Shown: positions 52,325-62,566, numbered from the stretch's first letter. The stretch is 64,000 nucleotides of DNA from Bacteroidales bacterium (GCA_013141455.1 JABFQW010000027.1:1-64000), one strand, 5' to 3'. The notes: generated by a model not told the origin, from the letters alone. Translations and numbers: made by a program.

Positions 52325-53470
52325 ATGGGGAAGAAACTAATAGCAATCATGTTGATTGCGATTGCAATAAAATTTGTTTATTTCTTTTTTGCTTTAACTA
52401 TTTCAGAGTTAAATGGCGGATATAATGCGAATAATAGTGAAAGTGATTTTTTTTCATTGTTTAAAAGAAATGATTCAGGGTGGTATCAGATTGCTGCAGA
52501 ACAAGGCTATCCAAAAATTTCTGATCCCATAGATTTGGGTTATAGCGATGGTAAGTATTATAAACAAAGTGTCTGGGCGTTTTTCCCTCTATACCCGATA
52601 TTAATACGACAAACTGAAAATTTGCTAAATATCGGATTTCCGCCAGCCGCATTTTTTCTATCGATAATTTTTTCCATAAGCTGCTTCATTGCCTTTTATC
52701 TACTTTGCATTAGAATTTTCAAAATCAATGAAAAAGATAGTTTTATCTATACCCTGTTTTTCATTCTTTCACCATTTCACTATTACTATTCGATGTATTA
52801 TACCGAGGCTATATTTTTCACATTTCTTGGCTTTTCATTTTTATCGATTCATATTAAGAAGTATTGGCTGACAGGAATTTTAATTATACCACTGACATTA
52901 ATCAGGCCGAATGGGATTGCATGTCTGATTCCACTTTTCGTTTACTATATAGAAATTGAAGGCGGCTTCAATAAGTTCTATTCAGGTTTCAAAACATTCG
53001 ATCTGAAAAAAAACATTCAGGTATTGTGGTTTTTAACAGCACCGGTGGCATTTGGCATATATTGTATTTATCAAAAATACATGACTGGTTATTACTTTGC
53101 TTTTGCGATAGCTCAGGCAGGTTGGTATAAAGAATTCATGTTTCCCCTTTTAGCCTTATTCAGAAGGGGTGATTTTGCCACACAGTTTAACTCTGTTTAC
53201 ACTATTGTTTTTATGATTTTCAGTATTATTGCCTGGAAAAAATTTCCTCTTAGTATGAACATTTTGATCTGGATTAGTATTTTACTTCCTATGGCCTCAG
53301 GTTCTGCTCTTTCTATGCCACGATTTATATCAACCATATTTCCGATGACCATTTACTTTACCTCCTTTTGTATTAAAACAAGAATGCGGTATTTGTTTTT
53401 ATTTTTAGCCTTCTCACTTCAGCTTCTCACTTTTTACCCCTGGTTGATAGGCGCCCCAATCAGTTTTTAG
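52325..53470 (+). CDS. PIG-V-like polytopic mannosyltransferase (GT-C type)
   Basis: This 381-residue protein has about ten hydrophobic helices. The first loop has DSGWYQIAAEQGYP and WAFFPLYPILIR, the conserved luminal motifs of PIG-V/GT-C mannosyltransferase-like proteins, followed by YSMYYTEAIFFTFLGFSFL and LTLIRPNGIACLIPL. GT-C enzymes move mannose from a lipid-linked donor on the outer face of the membrane. In bacteria the acceptor of this family is not defined. The gene stands alone on its strand with gaps of several hundred bases on both sides, and is AT-rich. Confidence 0.75.
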   Translation: MGKKLIAIMLIAIAIKFVYFFFALTISELNGGYNANNSESDFFSLFKRNDSGWYQIAAEQGYPKISDPIDLGYSDGKYYKQSVWAFFPLYPILIRQTENLLNIGFPPAAFFLSIIFSISCFIAFYLLCIRIFKINEKDSFIYTLFFILSPFHYYYSMYYTEAIFFTFLGFSFLSIHIKKYWLTGILIIPLTLIRPNGIACLIPLFVYYIEIEGGFNKFYSGFKTFDLKKNIQVLWFLTAPVAFGIYCIYQKYMTGYYFAFAIAQAGWYKEFMFPLLALFRRGDFATQFNSVYTIVFMIFSIIAWKKFPLSMNILIWISILLPMASGSALSMPRFISTIFPMTIYFTSFCIKTRMRYLFLFLAFSLQLLTFYPWLIGAPISF

Positions 53471-53778
53471 TAAAATATCGCTGTTTTCATGCATATAAGC
53501 TGTCTCTTGAGAATAAAATTATGAATGCTTGATCATCAATAGTTAAACCAAGATCATGCAATGTATTTACAAAGCATATCCGGTAATAATAATGTAAATC
53601 GACAGGTTTGTTGAATTTCAATCATTTGCTAAGGCTTGATTAACCTGAAAAATCAGATGACCATCTACTCATGGCCTGCTATTGATTTTTGGATTAACAA
53701 AATTCCACCACCCTATACTTACGAAAGAATTACGATTTTTAAAACTAATTTTGTCGGGTTAACCTTTCCCAAATTTAT
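53471..53778. other. Intergenic with promoter box for the AraC/GyrI gene
   Basis: No gene is seen in this 308-bp gap. TAATTTTG at 53746-53753 matches the -7 box and lies 25 bp before the ATG at 53779. Confidence 0.4.
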
Positions 53779-54621
53779 ATGAATAGTTATCAGGTCAGAA
53801 TCAATAAAGTCCTATCGCACATCGATTTTCATCTTGATGAAAAACAGGATTTGAATAGTCTGGCCGAAATGGCTTTTCTATCAAAGTTTCATTTCCATCG
53901 AATCATGAGTTCATACTTAGGTGAACCCCTTGCTGTTTATATTAACCGGATCAAACTCGAAAAAGCGGCAATTTTGCTAAAATATTCCGATAACCCTATT
54001 GAGAAAATTGCTTATACAATTGGTTATGAGTCTCCTACATCGTTTACAAAAAGTTTCAAAAAAGCATTCAAAGTATCGCCCACCGATTTTAAAAGAAATA
54101 ATGCGGGTAATTTTACCATTAAACCGAAATTAAAAGCTGTTAAACAGTTTGATCTATCATCCGAAATCCGACAAATCAAACCATTTAAAGCATTGACCTA
54201 TCAGGTAAAAGGAAAAGTAGGCGATGAAAAAACCTATGAAGGCTGGGCCGGGTTAGTATCCTTTTCTTCCGAAAACTGTTTGATTGATGCACTTACCAAA
54301 TATATAGCCGTGCATTGGGACGATCCAACAATAACAAAAGAACATAATTTGAGGTACGATGCCTGTATTTCGATCAATAAGGAATTAAATCAAACGGGAA
54401 AATTCACATTAAAACAATTCCCTGGCGGGAAATATCTATGTGTTTCGTATCAAGGCGATTATATGTTTTTGCCTGATGTATATAACCAAATATTTAAAAC
54501 CTATATTTTTAAGCATAATTTCCGCCTTAGAGAAGAACCTGTTTTCGAAGAATTGTTAAACAGTATCAATGACACTCCCAAAAAAAAATTAGTGACGGTA
54601 ATTCATATTCCGATTGAATAA
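53779..54621 (+). CDS. AraC-family regulator with GyrI-like effector-binding domain
   Basis: This 280-residue protein has an N-terminal AraC double HTH (about residues 8-108; LNSLAEMAFLSKFHFHRIMSSYLGEPLAVYINRIKLEKAA and PIEKIAYTIGYESPTSFTKSFKKAFKVSPTDFKR). A C-terminal GyrI-like domain (about 120-280) binds small drugs in relatives such as Rob and SbmC. The pattern is typical for regulators of multidrug resistance. It stands before an oxidoreductase pair and a tripartite efflux operon on the same strand, and may sense compounds that those genes handle (inference). Confidence 0.88.
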   Translation: MNSYQVRINKVLSHIDFHLDEKQDLNSLAEMAFLSKFHFHRIMSSYLGEPLAVYINRIKLEKAAILLKYSDNPIEKIAYTIGYESPTSFTKSFKKAFKVSPTDFKRNNAGNFTIKPKLKAVKQFDLSSEIRQIKPFKALTYQVKGKVGDEKTYEGWAGLVSFSSENCLIDALTKYIAVHWDDPTITKEHNLRYDACISINKELNQTGKFTLKQFPGGKYLCVSYQGDYMFLPDVYNQIFKTYIFKHNFRLREEPVFEELLNSINDTPKKKLVTVIHIPIE

Positions 54622-54711
54622 TCAAAGCACCTCCCCCGTTTTGTAGCAAAGCCATTTACACTCGAATCAAAACATAGCAAGACTGGACAGGTAAACCATA
54701 AACCTGCCTTA

Positions 54712-54719
54712 TACTTTTG
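54712..54719 (+). promoter_or_regulatory. -7 promoter box before the MDR oxidoreductase gene
   Basis: TACTTTTG matches TAnnTTTG, 36 bp before the ATG at 54756. A seven-codon frame (ATG 54729, stop 54750) lies between box and gene; no role is claimed. Confidence 0.35.
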
Positions 54720-54755
54720 TGTCATAATATGAACGGTTTAAAAAATACCTAAACT

Positions 54756-55763
54756 ATGAACACAAGCATGAAAGCTTTACAAATAACAGGCTATGGAACA
54801 ATGCAGGATAACCTCTGCATCCGGAATATCCAATTACCCGAAATAACTGATGATGAGGTGTTGATTGAAATATATGCCGCGAGTCTGAACCCACACGATT
54901 ATAAAACTATTCAGGGCAAATTCAGAAAAATGGAGAAGCTTACCTTTCCAGCCCAAATCGGTGGTGACGCGAGTGGAGTAATAATAAAGAAAGGGAAAAA
55001 TGTAAAGGGCTTTAAAACGGGCGATGAAGTTTTTGGTATTGTTCATGGGTCGGTTGCTGAATACGGCAAAACCATTGAGGCACATATTGTTAAGAAACCA
55101 GCAAATATTACACATTTCGAAGCCTCGGGTTTTCCGATTGTCGGAATGACTACCATACAGGCTTTTGAATACGCTAAGATTAAACCTGGAGACAAAGTTT
55201 TCATTCACGCAGGCTCCGGTGGCATTGGCTCATTTGCCATACAATATGCTAAAAATAAAGGCGCTTTCGTATATACAACAACAAGTACAAATAATGTTGA
55301 CTTAGTGCGCCGATTAGGCGCTGATGTGGTTATCAATTACAAAAAGGAGAATTATATGAATGTGGCAAAAGATATAGACATTGTTTATGACACCCTTGGA
55401 GAACAATACACCTTTGATGCTTTTAAAATAATTAAAAACGGCGGAAGTGTTGTAAGCATCTTACCTTCCGAAATCAATAAAGAAGTTGCCACTGAATTAG
55501 GATTACCATCTTTTGTGAAATTTATTTTTTCACTCAGATCAGGTAAAATTGAAAGACTAAGAAGAATAAAAAACGTCTTTTACAAATTTCTGTTCCTTAA
55601 AGTAAATCGTACTGAAAATCTCCTTGAAATCAGCCAGTTAGCCGAACAACATAAAATAAAGGCTGTTATTGATAAAGTATTTGATTTTGAAGAATCAATT
55701 GCCGCATTTCAGTATTTATCAACGGGAAGAGCAAAAGGTAAGGTTATCATAAAAATAAAATAA
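54756..55763 (+). CDS. Zinc-free MDR-family NADP-dependent (quinone) oxidoreductase
   Basis: This 335-residue protein is a medium-chain dehydrogenase without the zinc ligands: IYAASLNPHDYKTIQGKF and PAQIGGDASGVIIKKGKNVKGFKTGDEVFG. The nucleotide-binding motif is HAGSGGIGSFAIQYAKNKGAFVYTT. It ends AFQYLSTGRAKGKVIIKIK as in quinone oxidoreductases. It reduces quinones or enones with NADPH. The SDR gene follows after 7 bp, so the two form an operon. Confidence 0.88.
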   Translation: MNTSMKALQITGYGTMQDNLCIRNIQLPEITDDEVLIEIYAASLNPHDYKTIQGKFRKMEKLTFPAQIGGDASGVIIKKGKNVKGFKTGDEVFGIVHGSVAEYGKTIEAHIVKKPANITHFEASGFPIVGMTTIQAFEYAKIKPGDKVFIHAGSGGIGSFAIQYAKNKGAFVYTTTSTNNVDLVRRLGADVVINYKKENYMNVAKDIDIVYDTLGEQYTFDAFKIIKNGGSVVSILPSEINKEVATELGLPSFVKFIFSLRSGKIERLRRIKNVFYKFLFLKVNRTENLLEISQLAEQHKIKAVIDKVFDFEESIAAFQYLSTGRAKGKVIIKIK

Positions 55764-55770
55764 CAAAACG

Positions 55771-56814
55771 ATGCAAAAGAAAAACATACTAATCACCGGA
55801 GTTTCATCAGGCATTGGGTATTCAATTGCTGAGACAATGATTCAAAACGGATATTTTGTATTTGGAACCGTTCGTAAAGTTGAGGATGCCGAAAGTTTAA
55901 AAATGAAACTTGGAAATGGGTTTTACCCACTTATTGTTGATATTACAGATTATAAATCCATTGAATGTGCTGTTGAAGTTGTTAAAGATGTTATATCAGA
56001 AAATGGATTAACGGCTTTAATAAACAACTCAGGTATAGTAGTAAGCGGACCTTTAAAACATATCAATAGTAACGATTTTGAATACCAGTTCCGGGTAAAT
56101 GTTTTCGGACTTCTAAAAATGACACAGGCATTGTTACCATTACTTGGCGGAGATCTGTCCACAAATATAAAAGCCGGAAAAATAATAAATATAAATTCTG
56201 TTTCCGGTTTGTTGACACTCCCTTTCATTGTTCCGTACAGCGCTTCAAAATATGCTGTCGAAAGTTTGACAGATGGCTTGCGGCGAGAATTGGCAATTTA
56301 TGGGATAAGCGTTACATCCATCCATCCCGGTGCCGTTAAAACTCCAATCTGGCAGAAAGAAAAAGATAAGATAAATTCATTTCATGATACTGATTATGAG
56401 ATGTTTGAAGCTTATAGTAAACATCAGATTGCATTAGCCGAGAAAGATGGTATTGATGCACTTGTTATTGCAAAAACTGTAAATGATATTGTTGAAGGCA
56501 GAAAGCGAAAGCCAGGTTACATACTGATGAAACATGACTTTGCTTTTAGAATAATGCTCATGCTACCTAAAACATTACAGGACAATATAGTGATGAAAAT
56601 GATGTATGCAAAAACAAAAATTAGCCTTTCGGATGAATTAAAAAGAGGCTGGTTTATTGTATCAAACATCATTCCGCCAATCGGATTTTACCTTTATTTC
56701 AGGCATAGAAAACAATATCCCAATAAAGCGCAATCGGCGCTTAAAGGTGCAATAATCGGGATTCCGGTAGGAATTGTAATGAAATACATCTTCGATAATT
56801 TCATTTTCAGTTAA
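55771..56814 (+). CDS. Short-chain dehydrogenase with C-terminal membrane-like tail
   Basis: This 347-residue protein has the classical SDR motifs: TGVSSGIGYSIAE (cofactor), NNSGIV, the active-site SVSGLLTLPFIVPYSASKYAVESL with Ser, Tyr-x-x-x-Lys, and HPGAVKTPIW. The C-terminal 80 residues carry hydrophobic stretches (GWFIVSNIIPPIGFYLYF and GAIIGIPVGIVMKYIFDNFIF) not usual in SDRs, so it may attach to the membrane. The substrate is not known. It follows the MDR gene by 7 bp and precedes the efflux operon by 123 bp. Confidence 0.85.
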   Translation: MQKKNILITGVSSGIGYSIAETMIQNGYFVFGTVRKVEDAESLKMKLGNGFYPLIVDITDYKSIECAVEVVKDVISENGLTALINNSGIVVSGPLKHINSNDFEYQFRVNVFGLLKMTQALLPLLGGDLSTNIKAGKIININSVSGLLTLPFIVPYSASKYAVESLTDGLRRELAIYGISVTSIHPGAVKTPIWQKEKDKINSFHDTDYEMFEAYSKHQIALAEKDGIDALVIAKTVNDIVEGRKRKPGYILMKHDFAFRIMLMLPKTLQDNIVMKMMYAKTKISLSDELKRGWFIVSNIIPPIGFYLYFRHRKQYPNKAQSALKGAIIGIPVGIVMKYIFDNFIFS

Positions 56815-56937
56815 TACTTGTATATCAACATTTTACAACTTTGATCACCATAGAAATGACTAACTCCGTAAAAAAATACTCCTGTCATTTCACTTAGGTT
56901 CAACATACAATTTTACTAACAAAACAAATAATTACTT

Positions 56938-58287
56938 ATGAAAAGAGTATATTTTTCTGGCATTATGTGCAGCATTTTACTGCTTTCTATTACTGCAAAT
57001 GCACAACATGACAGCCTTCCGTTTACATTGAAAAACTGTATTGAATATAGTTTTACAAACAACGCAAATATTACAATTTACGGGAATGAAGTCGAAATTG
57101 CGAAAAACAAGAAAGCCGAATTGCTTTCCAATTTATTGCCTCAAATTAATGGCAGTGTGTCGTTTGATGATAATTTAAAAAGGCAGACAACCATTTTCCC
57201 TGCCAATAGTTTTGGTCAGGGCTCACCTGAATCGCGGATGCAAATCGGTAGTCAATTCACCTCAAATGGCACTGTACAAATTGATCAAACCATTTTTGAC
57301 CAATCGATATTCCTGGCAATCGGAATTACCCAGGTTAGTTCCCGGATTGCTGAACTTAAGGTTATACAAAACAAGGAAGACCTGATTTACAACACTGCAA
57401 CAGCATATTATCAGGTGCTTGCAATCGTAGAACAGAAAAATTTATTGATGGAGAATATAAAGAAATATAATGATTTATTGGCCATCATAGCATTACAATA
57501 CGAAAAAGGACTTGCAAAAAAGATTGATTTTGACAGACTTAGGGTGAATGTCAACAACCTTACTTCACAAATAACCATTTTGGCTACTAACGAAAAATTA
57601 GCGCTGAATCAACTAAAGAACACCATGGGTATGAATTTAAACGACACGCTTCTGATCAGCAATTCATTGAAGGCAACGTTGAATTTATCACAGCCACAAT
57701 CCGAAATCTTAGAGCTAAACAATAAGATCGAATATAAGATATTGAATGAAAATATAATCATTCAGGAACTTGAAGTACTGCGAAAAAAATCGGCATATCT
57801 TCCTTCATTATCCGGTTATGCACGTTTTGGGACGCAGGCACTGTCAGACGATTTTAATTCGGCCACTGACAAATGGGACGGTTTTAGTTCGATAGGTTTG
57901 AAATTGTCGGTTCCCATTTTCAGCGGTTTCAGGCGAATGAGCCAGGTAAACCAAAGTATTTTAAGCACATCGAATGCAAAGGAAAACAGGAAATTAATCA
58001 TGCAGAATTTTCAATTGCAATTTCAAAATTCGGGCACAAAATTATTGAGTTCATACACTTCCTTGATAAATAACAAAGAAAATCTGGCGTTGGCGAAAGA
58101 TGTTATGGAAAGTGTTCAATTACAATATCAAAAAGGTACTGCGTCATTGTCCGATTTCCTCAACTCCGATTATTCATATAAAGAAGCCCAAAGTAACTAC
58201 ATCATTTCCCTGCTCAACTTTCTGTCGGGCAAATTAGATTACGAAAAAGCACAAGGAACTTTAAGCAACTATTTCCAACAACTTTAA
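56938..58287 (+). CDS. TolC-family outer-membrane efflux protein
   Basis: This 449-residue protein has a signal peptide (LLLSITANAQ). The TolC helical-barrel pattern is seen in NCIEYSFTNNANITIYGNEVEIAKNKKAELLSNLLPQINGSVSF, ATAYYQVLAIVEQKNLLMENIKKYNDLLAI and VMESVQLQYQKGTASLSDFLNSDYSYKEAQSNYI. It forms the outer-membrane channel of the tripartite pump whose adaptor and RND genes follow at 12-bp gaps. This is one operon. Confidence 0.9.
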   Translation: MKRVYFSGIMCSILLLSITANAQHDSLPFTLKNCIEYSFTNNANITIYGNEVEIAKNKKAELLSNLLPQINGSVSFDDNLKRQTTIFPANSFGQGSPESRMQIGSQFTSNGTVQIDQTIFDQSIFLAIGITQVSSRIAELKVIQNKEDLIYNTATAYYQVLAIVEQKNLLMENIKKYNDLLAIIALQYEKGLAKKIDFDRLRVNVNNLTSQITILATNEKLALNQLKNTMGMNLNDTLLISNSLKATLNLSQPQSEILELNNKIEYKILNENIIIQELEVLRKKSAYLPSLSGYARFGTQALSDDFNSATDKWDGFSSIGLKLSVPIFSGFRRMSQVNQSILSTSNAKENRKLIMQNFQLQFQNSGTKLLSSYTSLINNKENLALAKDVMESVQLQYQKGTASLSDFLNSDYSYKEAQSNYIISLLNFLSGKLDYEKAQGTLSNYFQQL

Positions 58288-58298
58288 TCCATTAAACA

Positions 58299-59351
58299 AT
58301 GAAAAAAATCACAATTATAATTGCTGTTTTGCTAATATCAGTAGCAATAGTTTTCACACTGATTAGAAATAAGAAAAGTATCGATGATAAAAATATAATC
58401 ATTGACCGCTCAAAAAATGCAGTAGCAGTAACAATCCGAAAAGCAACGTTACTGCCCTTACAGTCCTACTTATCCGTACCATCTGTATTAGCTGCCAAAG
58501 AAGAGGCTGTCATTTCGGCAAATGCACAAGGAAAAATATCAGTATTATATTTCGATATTGGTTCAAAAGTATCAAAAGGCCAGGTTATTGGCAGAATAGA
58601 TTGTGAACAAAAGCAAATTTCACTTCAGGCAATTGAACTTACCATCGAAAAACTTAAACAGGATTACGCACGATTTCAGGATCTGTTCAAAGGCAATGCC
58701 ATTAACGAAACAACCGTGTTAGATGCCAGATACAATTATGAAAATACACTGTTGCAGGCGCAACAAATTAAATTACAAATTGAAGATGCAAACATCATTG
58801 CGCCAATATCAGGTATTATCACAAGCCGAAGATTGGTTGCAGGCGAATTTGCTACTATGGGAATGATATTGGGAACAATTGTTAATCCTGCTAAATTAAA
58901 GACATCGGTTTTTGTTAATGAAAAAAATATTCTGAATTTGAACATAAACGATGAAGCAGTGATAACAAGTGATGTTTTCCCGGCTAAAACCTTCAGAAGC
59001 ACAGTAACTTACATTAGTCCCAAAGGTGATGAAAATCATAATTATCAGGTCGATTTATTGGTTAATGATAAAGATAACCTGCTCAAAGCGGGAACGTATA
59101 TCAAAGTCAGATTCGATTTAAATACGAAAGCAACTGTTTTACAAATACCCAAAAAAGCCTTGGTGGACGGAGTAAAAAATCCCTATGTATATGTGATTGA
59201 AGGAAATACCGCAAAACAGATTAAGCTTGTGTTGGGAAGAGAATTTAACGAAAACATCGAGGTACTCGAAGGGATAAGCGCCGGCAACTCCGTTGTTATC
59301 GATGGCCAGATTAACCTGATGGATGGCAGCCTCATTGAAATCACAAACTAA
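58299..59351 (+). CDS. RND efflux periplasmic adaptor (MFP/HlyD family)
   Basis: The 350-residue protein has an N-terminal membrane/signal segment (MKKITIIIAVLLISVAIVFTLI) and a lipoyl-like half (EEAVISANAQGKISVLYFDIGSKVSKGQVIGRIDCEQ). It then has a coiled coil, the second lipoyl half (ANIIAPISGIITSRRLVAGEFATMGMILGTI), and beta-barrel and membrane-proximal domains. It bridges the TolC-like channel and the RND pump. The gene is 12 bp from both neighbours. Confidence 0.9.
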   Translation: MKKITIIIAVLLISVAIVFTLIRNKKSIDDKNIIIDRSKNAVAVTIRKATLLPLQSYLSVPSVLAAKEEAVISANAQGKISVLYFDIGSKVSKGQVIGRIDCEQKQISLQAIELTIEKLKQDYARFQDLFKGNAINETTVLDARYNYENTLLQAQQIKLQIEDANIIAPISGIITSRRLVAGEFATMGMILGTIVNPAKLKTSVFVNEKNILNLNINDEAVITSDVFPAKTFRSTVTYISPKGDENHNYQVDLLVNDKDNLLKAGTYIKVRFDLNTKATVLQIPKKALVDGVKNPYVYVIEGNTAKQIKLVLGREFNENIEVLEGISAGNSVVIDGQINLMDGSLIEITN

Positions 59352-59363
59352 AAACCTACAAAC

Positions 59364-62300
59364 ATGACAATAACAGAATTATCCATAAAACGACCCTTGC
59401 TGATTACGGTAATTTTCGCGACTTTAATCCTATTCGGTTACCTGAGCTACAACACACTCAATTATAATACCTTGCCAAAGTTTGACGTAAATGTTATCTC
59501 AATTCAAACGGTTTATAAAGGCGCCTCATCAAATGAAGTTCAAACCAGCGTTACGAAACCGATTGAAGAAGCTGTTTCGGCTATCGAAGGAGTTGACGTT
59601 CTTTCATCGTCTTCCCGCGAAGGCCTTTCGTTGGTTACTGTAACCCTCAAAGCCGGAACCAACAACATTACTGCCCAAAACGACGCTGAAAGAAAGATAA
59701 ACCAGATAAAATCAAATTTACCAACCGATGCCGATGACCCTGTTGTAAATCGTTTCAGCACCGATGAAATGCCGATTTTGAGACTAAGTATAACCTCTAA
59801 AATTCCACAGACTGAATTATTCGAATTTGTTGATCTGAAAGTGAAGCCTATGCTTACGAATGTTGCCGGAGTAGCTCAGGTTAAAATAATTGGAGGTGTT
59901 GAAAGAGAGATTCTGATTGCCTTAGATAATGACAAACTTCGTGGTTATACTATTTCGGCAACACAGGTAAATCAAATAATTTCCGGTAGCGGATTGTCGT
60001 TTCCGGCAGGTAATATCAAATCTGATAAAAACAGATTTTCAATACGTATGGATGCCAAAATATTTGATGTTGAACAACTTAGAAATATAATAATCAGGGA
60101 GAACAGCGATGGCAGCCGCATATTGCTAAGAGACATTGCTTCCGTAAGCGATTTTTCTACCGAACCAACTTTATTGAATCGTATAAATGGCAAACAAGGT
60201 ATTGGGATTGAGATTCTGAAACAGTCGGATGCAAATGCTGTTAAAGTAAGTGAGGAGGTAAAAAACCGTCTGGTAGACATTAAAAAACTTTATGCCGCGA
60301 CTGATTTCGATTATAAAATTGCTACCGACCAATCGACTTACACATTGGCCTCGGCAGAAGGAGTGAAACACGATTTATTTTTGGCTGTGATGATCGTTGC
60401 CTTCGTAATGATCATGTTTTTACATAGTGTCCGGAGTTCATTATTTGTACTAATCGCCATTCCATCGGCAATGATTCCGACATTTATTTTAATGTGGGTC
60501 TTTGGATTTTCGTTAAACTTAATGACCTTAATGGCTTTATCATTGGTAGTTGGCATCCTTGTGGATGATAGCATTGTGGTGTTGGAAAATATCTACCGGC
60601 ATCTCGAAATGGGTAAAAACAAACATAACGCATCTTTAGATGGAAGGAATGAAATCAGTTTTACAGCCATAGCTATCACATTGGTTGATGTGGTGGTGTT
60701 CCTGCCCTTGTCATTGGCTGGTGGCCTGATAGGAAATATTCTGAAAGAGTTTTCATTGGTAATTGTTTTTTCCACACTCATGAGTTTGTTGGTTTCATTC
60801 ACACTAACACCACTTTTAACATCAAAGTGGGGTAAAGTTGCCCTGCTTAATCCAAATACTTTATGGGGCAAACTCAATATTGGCTTTGAGAACGCTATCA
60901 ATTCATTAAAAGAAATATACGGTGAAGTTTTAGTTTGGTCACTAAATCATAAGCGTTACATCATTGGTGGTGTTTTTGTAGTATTAACCGGAACGTTGGC
61001 CCTAATACCGGCAGGTTTTGTTGGAACATCATTCATTGGTACTTCAGACCGCGGTGAATTTCTGGTGCAGATAGATATGGCTTCCGAAACACCATTGATA
61101 CAAACCAATGCTGTGGTTAAAAGAGTTGAAGCAATCATTCTGAATCACCCTGAAGTAATCAATGTATTTTCAAATGTTGGTACACAAACCGGTGCTGGCG
61201 GCAGTACAATTGGCGCTAACAGTAATCTGGCAGAATTAACGGTATCGCTGGTTGATCACAATGAACGTACTGTTTCAACTGATGAATTCGGGCAAAAACT
61301 TCGCGATGAAATATCAAAAATTCCAGGAGTTAAAATAACCATTTTACCCACATCTATCACAGGAAACTCACAAAGTCCGATTATAATTTCGGTAAAAGGC
61401 TCCGATGTTAATGATGTGTTACGCGCTGCTGCATGTGTAAAGGATGTTGTTAGTAAAACGCCTGGTACAGATTATGTAAAGTATAGCACCAAATCAGCAA
61501 AAACAGAAATTTCGATTGATATTGACCGGGAGAAACTTTCAAATGCCGGATTAAGTATACCCGAAGTCGGACAAGCGGTCCAACTGGCATTTCAAGGGAA
61601 CAACCATACAAAATTTAAAGATGCAGGAGAAGAGTATGGTATAAATATCATGCTCGACAATTGGGATAAGCATACGAATGAAAATGTGAAAAATCTTGCG
61701 ATTATGAATCGTAATGGTGCTGTTATACAATTGAGCGAAATAGCCAATGTAAATGAAATTATGGGTCAGGCAGTGCTGGAAAGAACCAATCGGCTAAACT
61801 CAGTGAATATCACCTCAGAAGCAATCGGACGGCCAACCGGAACTATCGTCGAGGACATTAAACAAAAACTGACATTGGTTGAATTACCCGAGGGAGTAAC
61901 CATTGATTATGAAGGGGATACAAAAAATCAAGTTGAATCATTCAGTAGTCTTGCTTTGGCAATGGCTATCGGCATTTTGCTGGTTTACCTGATAATGGTA
62001 GCATTATACGAAAGTGTGGTGTATCCTTTCGTGGTTTTGTTCTCGATTCCGGTAGCAATGATAGGGGCAATATTAGCCTTGGCACTAACGCTTAATTCGT
62101 TAACCATATTTGCCATACTTGGCTTGATCATGCTCTTAGGTCTGGTCTCTAAAAATGCAATTTTAATTGTCGATTTTACAAATCATTTGGTACAATCAGG
62201 TATGACGGTAAAAAAGGCATTGGTTGAAGCAGGAAAAGAACGGCTACGACCCATTATGATGACCACTTTTGCCATGATATTCGGCATGTTACCCATTGCA

Positions 62301-62504
62301 CTGGCAAGTGGTGCGGGCGCCGAAGTAAAAAACGGCATGGCCTGGGTAATAATTGGTGGTCTGTCGAGTTCAATGATATTCACACTTGTGTTGGTACCGT
62401 CAGTTTATCTCCTCATCGAAAATTGGAAAAACAACGTACAGCGTTTTTTGGAGAAGCAAAAAATTCAAACCGTTACAAAACCCATTCAGCCAATAGAATC
62501 ATAG
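59364..62504 (+). CDS. RND-family efflux transporter (AcrB/HAE1 type)
   Basis: This 1046-residue protein has the size and twelve-helix arrangement of HAE1 pumps. The first helix is ITELSIKRPLLITVIFATLILFGYL. Porter domains include ETAS-like PIEEAVSAIEGVDVLSSSSREGLSLVTVTL. The proton-relay helix 4 reads LVVGILVDDSIVVLENIYRHLEMG with the Asp-Asp pair. LRPIMMTTFAMIFGMLPIALASGAGAEVKNGMAW is the typical helix 10-12 segment. Substrates may be drugs or toxic metabolites; the AraC/GyrI regulator upstream fits a drug-resistance role, but no specificity can be read. Confidence 0.93.
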   Translation: MTITELSIKRPLLITVIFATLILFGYLSYNTLNYNTLPKFDVNVISIQTVYKGASSNEVQTSVTKPIEEAVSAIEGVDVLSSSSREGLSLVTVTLKAGTNNITAQNDAERKINQIKSNLPTDADDPVVNRFSTDEMPILRLSITSKIPQTELFEFVDLKVKPMLTNVAGVAQVKIIGGVEREILIALDNDKLRGYTISATQVNQIISGSGLSFPAGNIKSDKNRFSIRMDAKIFDVEQLRNIIIRENSDGSRILLRDIASVSDFSTEPTLLNRINGKQGIGIEILKQSDANAVKVSEEVKNRLVDIKKLYAATDFDYKIATDQSTYTLASAEGVKHDLFLAVMIVAFVMIMFLHSVRSSLFVLIAIPSAMIPTFILMWVFGFSLNLMTLMALSLVVGILVDDSIVVLENIYRHLEMGKNKHNASLDGRNEISFTAIAITLVDVVVFLPLSLAGGLIGNILKEFSLVIVFSTLMSLLVSFTLTPLLTSKWGKVALLNPNTLWGKLNIGFENAINSLKEIYGEVLVWSLNHKRYIIGGVFVVLTGTLALIPAGFVGTSFIGTSDRGEFLVQIDMASETPLIQTNAVVKRVEAIILNHPEVINVFSNVGTQTGAGGSTIGANSNLAELTVSLVDHNERTVSTDEFGQKLRDEISKIPGVKITILPTSITGNSQSPIIISVKGSDVNDVLRAAACVKDVVSKTPGTDYVKYSTKSAKTEISIDIDREKLSNAGLSIPEVGQAVQLAFQGNNHTKFKDAGEEYGINIMLDNWDKHTNENVKNLAIMNRNGAVIQLSEIANVNEIMGQAVLERTNRLNSVNITSEAIGRPTGTIVEDIKQKLTLVELPEGVTIDYEGDTKNQVESFSSLALAMAIGILLVYLIMVALYESVVYPFVVLFSIPVAMIGAILALALTLNSLTIFAILGLIMLLGLVSKNAILIVDFTNHLVQSGMTVKKALVEAGKERLRPIMMTTFAMIFGMLPIALASGAGAEVKNGMAWVIIGGLSSSMIFTLVLVPSVYLLIENWKNNVQRFLEKQKIQTVTKPIQPIES

Positions 62505-62520
62505 TAATCAATTATAGCTA

Positions 62521-62566
62521 AATTCGCCACTGATTTTCCTTCAAGGGGGAAAATCAGTGGCGAATT
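62521..62566 (+). terminator. Perfect 19-bp hairpin after the efflux operon
   Basis: AATTCGCCACTGATTTTCC and its exact complement GGAAAATCAGTGGCGAATT stand around an 8-base loop (TTCAAGGG), 17 bp after the RND stop. A run of five T follows about 8 bases later (62576-62580). It probably ends the efflux transcript, though its perfection suggests it may also be a dispersed repeat. Confidence 0.7.
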
